In this document: positions 43,486 through 45,852 of the stretch, one piece after another
How positions within the stretch are numbered: position 1 is the first letter of the stretch
How the letters are laid out: each line of letters begins with the position of its first letter
Assembly: GCA_022508845.1 (NCBI GenBank)
Contig: JAFLUL010000005.1
Location: 1 to 45,852, forward strand
Origin: Oscillospiraceae bacterium
GTDB taxonomy: Bacteria > Bacillota > Clostridia > Oscillospirales > Acutalibacteraceae
Direction of reading: 5' to 3'
DNA: 45,852 nt
Notes under the pieces: model-generated
The model's input: the letters and a program-made list of their open reading frames with translations, nothing else
Databases searched by the model: none
What the model was told of the DNA's origin: nothing
Made by a program: the position numbers and the translations under genes

Positions 43486-45399
43486 ATGAAGAATGTTTAT
43501 CTCATCCAGCCCACGAATTTGCTCTCGGATTCGATTTATCTGCCATATTCCATCGGCACCATAGCAGCCTACTCCTGGCAGTTTGAGGAAATAAGAGCGC
43601 AGTATGAGCTTAAGGAGCTTTTGTTCCTTAAGGACGATCCCGAACAAACCGTGAAACAGCTTGAAGAGCCTTTTCTCTTCGGGTTTTCCTGCTATATATG
43701 GAATTTTGAATATAATCTTATTTTCGCAAAAAAGCTCAAAGAGACTTTTCCCGATTGCATAGTGGCGTTCGGAGGTCCTCAGATACCCGAGGACACTTCC
43801 TATCTTGAAGAATATCCCCAGATAGACATTCTTATGTACGGCGAGGGAGAGGAGACCTTTTGCGGGATTCTTAAGGCGCTTAAAAACGCGGACGAACTGA
43901 AAACAGTTGCGAATCTAGCCTTCCGAAACGGCGATGAAATCGTAGTTTCTCCCAAGGCGGTTCCCGGAGACGTTTATAACTTTCCTTCGCCGTATACCGA
44001 GGGATATTTTGATAAAATTCTGAGCGATGAGAGATTTAAGAATGTTAAATTCAACACCATTGTTGAAACAAACCGCGGTTGCCCTTATAAGTGTCTTTAC
44101 TGCTCCTGGGGAGATAACGATGCTCCGCTGAGAAAAATTTCTATGGAGCGCGTTAAAAAAGATCTTGAATGGAGCGCGTTGCATAAAATTGAATACTGTA
44201 TGTGCGCCGACGCCAATTTCGGCATATATGAGAGAGACGAAGAGATAATAGATTATATAGTTGAGCTTAAAAAGATTTACGGCTATCCCCAAAAATTTGA
44301 AATAATAGCCGCCAAAAACAAAAACGACCTTATTTTTAATATAAATAAAAAGCTGTTCAGCGTTGGGCTTAACAAGGGGGTTGACATCGCCTGCCAGACC
44401 CTCACCCCCGAGGTGCTTAACAACATAGGCAGAAAAAATATTTCAAACGAGGAATTTGCCGCCGAGCTTAAAAGATACAGAGACGCCGGAATGATAACCT
44501 TTACCGACCTTATAATCGCGCTGCCGGGAGAGACCTTTGAAAGCTTTTGCGAGAGCTTATTCGGCGTTATAGAGCTCGGCCAGCACGAGCTGTTAAACAT
44601 CCACACCTGTGAGCTTCTCCCCGCCGCGCCTATGCACTCTCCCGACATAATAAAAAAATTCGGCATAAAAACCGTGCGCTCAAATTTAAGGCAGACCCAC
44701 GGCAAAACTCACTCCGACACCGTTTTCGGCTCAAAATCGGAAATCGTTGTTGAAACAAACTCCCTTTCCCGCTATGAATGGAGAGAGCTGAACCGCCTTT
44801 GCGCCACAGTAAGGGCGTTCCACTCCTTCGGACTGCTCAGAAATATCGCCTTTTATCTGCGCTGGGCAAGAAACATTTCCTATAAAGATTTTTATTTGCG
44901 GCTTTTCGCTTTTATCCAAAACGAAAACGAATATCTCAGCGGTTTGCTGAACTACGTAACCGCAACTCTTGACCCTTTCATTGAGGGAAAGGGCGATATG
45001 TATTTTTCTGACGAACGCTTCGGCGACATTTATCTGCCGTTTGAAGAGGGTCTTTTTATGTGCGCCGTAACAGACAGCGAGCGGTTTTTTGCCGAGATAA
45101 AAATAATCCTCGGCGAGTTTTTTGACGATAAGGAGCTGTTCGGGGATCTCTTCAGGTATCAGATTGCCGATGTTACCGTTCCGTTTGCAAAGGAACACGC
45201 CGAGAGCTTTTTATATAACTGGCCGGCTTATTTCGCCGATCCCTTTGCTCCTCTTCCCCGATATCCCGAAAAAATAAAAACCCGCGTACTCTTCTCTCCC
45301 GAAAGCTACTCCGATCTCCCCGAATACACCCGCGAGGCGGTCTGGTACGGCAAGAGCAAAAACCGCACCACCGTGCAAAATAAAAAGCTGCTCAACTGA
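43486..45399 (+). CDS. B12-binding-domain radical SAM protein
   Basis: A 637-residue protein. A cobalamin-binding-like Rossmann domain fills about 1-150 (LFGFSCYIWNFE, VAFGGPQIPED, MYGEGEETF). The radical SAM core follows with the cluster motif GCPYKCLYC (Cys199, Cys203, Cys206), the aromatic C-SWG after it, and ALPGETFESF later. A C-terminal region of about 200 residues is of unknown role. Such enzymes do methyl transfers or rearrangements on natural products, lipids or cofactors. The GGGGG before the ATG at 43486 is better placed than anything before the ATG at 43465. It stands alone, so the substrate is not indicated. Confidence 0.85.
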   Translation: MKNVYLIQPTNLLSDSIYLPYSIGTIAAYSWQFEEIRAQYELKELLFLKDDPEQTVKQLEEPFLFGFSCYIWNFEYNLIFAKKLKETFPDCIVAFGGPQIPEDTSYLEEYPQIDILMYGEGEETFCGILKALKNADELKTVANLAFRNGDEIVVSPKAVPGDVYNFPSPYTEGYFDKILSDERFKNVKFNTIVETNRGCPYKCLYCSWGDNDAPLRKISMERVKKDLEWSALHKIEYCMCADANFGIYERDEEIIDYIVELKKIYGYPQKFEIIAAKNKNDLIFNINKKLFSVGLNKGVDIACQTLTPEVLNNIGRKNISNEEFAAELKRYRDAGMITFTDLIIALPGETFESFCESLFGVIELGQHELLNIHTCELLPAAPMHSPDIIKKFGIKTVRSNLRQTHGKTHSDTVFGSKSEIVVETNSLSRYEWRELNRLCATVRAFHSFGLLRNIAFYLRWARNISYKDFYLRLFAFIQNENEYLSGLLNYVTATLDPFIEGKGDMYFSDERFGDIYLPFEEGLFMCAVTDSERFFAEIKIILGEFFDDKELFGDLFRYQIADVTVPFAKEHAESFLYNWPAYFADPFAPLPRYPEKIKTRVLFSPESYSDLPEYTREAVWYGKSKNRTTVQNKKLLN

Positions 45400-45431
45400 G
45401 CAGAACGCTGAAATTAAACAAAAATCAAAAA

Positions 45432-45656
45432 CTAATTTGCTGATACCGCTTTTGGTTCGGACGGTCTGCCTTTCTTCTTTAGGCTTATTCCTGCTGCTAT
45501 CTTTCTGTCCTTTTCACGCTTTCTGTGTAAAAAACTTTTTATTTGTTCTTTTCTAAAGCCTGATCTTTCTCCTATTTGCCTTTATGTCAGTCCTTATGAT
45601 TGAAGTTCCAATATCTCTTTTTCATATTCTTCTATGCGCCTATACTCTCTTGCCAT
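45432..45656 (-). pseudogene. Decayed IS3-type orfA (helix-turn-helix transposase subunit)
   Basis: Reading the minus strand from ATG 45656 gives MAREYRRIEEYEKEILELQS, a stop, GLT, a second stop, then RQIGERSGFRKEQIKSFLH, followed by RKIAAGISLKKKGRPSE and a final stop. Ignoring the two in-frame TAA codons, this matches the start region of small IS3-family orfA proteins (KxYxKIxxYExEIxEL..., HTH, KRKIAAG..KGRP). An AGGAGGG ribosome binding site remains. No orfB is in the window. Confidence 0.7.
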
Positions 45657-45662
45657 AGAAAT

Positions 45663-45715
45663 CCCTCCTATGATAGAAATGTTTCTATTCTACCTTAGGA
45701 GGGTTCTTTTTTTAT
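45663..45715. terminator. Hairpin with T-tract overlapping the orfA ribosome binding site
   Basis: Outer arms CCCTCCTA (45663-45670) / TAGGAGGG (45696-45703) and inner arms ATAGAAA / TTTCTAT form a strong stem, followed on the plus strand by TTCTTTTTTT. It can terminate the radical SAM transcript, which ends at 45399. Read from the other side, it would hide the orfA Shine-Dalgarno, as in many insertion sequences. Confidence 0.65.
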
Positions 45716-45758
45716 TGTACTTTTTTACCGGACTTGTTCAAAACGCGGCGGTTATTTT
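45716..45758. other. Short gap without recognisable feature
   Basis: Mixed sequence between the decayed orfA and repeat copy 3. No reading frame, promoter or repeat is visible. Confidence 0.4.
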
Positions 45759-45852
45759 TTAACTAACACTCAGGGCGATAGTCTTCGGCAGCTGTCCTGT
45801 TTTTTATTTAATAGGAAACTTCTCGTTTCCTATTAAATAAAAAGATTTTAAC
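45759..45852 (+). repeat. Terminator-following palindromic repeat, copy 3 (cut by contig end)
   Basis: The palindrome is perfect over 19 bp (45801-45819 and 45825-45843, loop TTCTC), followed by GATTTTAAC at the window end. Before it a weak hairpin (CAGGGC / GTCCTG with a long loop) flows into TTTTTTATTTAATAGG. The same order, hairpin then T-tract then palindrome, occurs in copies 1 and 2. Confidence 0.75.

Noticed and set aside
41747..45399. RiPP system formed by the 32-residue peptide and the radical SAM protein
   Set aside because: glyA and two terminators separate them, the peptide has no Cys or typical core, and the enzyme has no peptide-recognition domain that I can see.

Overview
The window looks like a chromosomal contig from an uncultured, spore-forming member of the Clostridia, probably a gut Oscillospiraceae/Ruminococcaceae-type Firmicute. 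The evidence is the gene order dnaA-dnaN-S4 protein-recF-remB-gyrB-gyrA, a spoIIE sporulation phosphatase, a LytR-CpsA-Psr wall protein, Gram-positive lipoproteins, strong AGGAGG ribosome binding sites, and several near-consensus sigma-A promoters that all have 17-bp spacers. No tRNA, rRNA, CRISPR array or intact transposon was seen. Both contig ends lie inside copies of one palindromic repeat, so the assembly probably stopped there.

Layout. 149-1072 (-): secreted alpha/beta hydrolase. 1219-6516 (+): zinc operon made of a Fur/Zur repressor, znuA, znuC, znuB, a lipoprotein and an M20 metallopeptidase, with a Fur-like operator on the promoter. 6745-7695 (+): GH130 mannoside phosphorylase. 7810-12436 (-): mutS2, then galactokinase and a VTT/DedA-like membrane protein, the last two overlapping. 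12808-14379 (+): GPH sugar symporter. 14519-15745 (-): homoserine dehydrogenase. 15993-24971 (+): replication block dnaA to gyrA. 25118-27455 (+): LCP protein and acyltransferase. 27500-28628 (-): infC-rpmI-rplT with an attenuator-type leader. 28977-33197 (+): 1406-aa Cys/His-repeat surface protein. 33398-35707 (-): spoIIE. 36102-40306 (+): rlmB and a 1139-aa degenerate P-type-ATPase-like membrane protein. 40360-41652 (+): GH27 alpha-galactosidase. 41747-41845 (+): 32-residue membrane peptide with its own promoter and terminator. 42161-43327 (-): glyA. 43486-45399 (+): B12-binding radical SAM protein. 45432-45656 (-): decayed IS3-type orfA.

How the parts fit. Zur probably represses its own operon, so zinc import, a lipoprotein and a probably zinc-dependent peptidase would be co-induced in zinc starvation. 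GH27, galactokinase, GH130 and the GPH symporter could together process galactosylated manno-oligosaccharides, although they are scattered rather than in one operon. The replication block is standard, but no consensus DnaA box was seen around dnaA. The dnaA-dnaN gap instead carries repeated TAAACA-type motifs and a trio-like stretch.

Most unusual items: the degenerate P-type-ATPase-like protein, the 32-residue membrane peptide unit, a palindromic repeat that follows terminator hairpins in all three copies, a second dispersed intergenic repeat family found in most long gaps, a probable AUA start codon for infC, and the Cys/His repeat surface protein behind a 10-bp inverted repeat. All functional calls come from reading the sequence; no database search was run.
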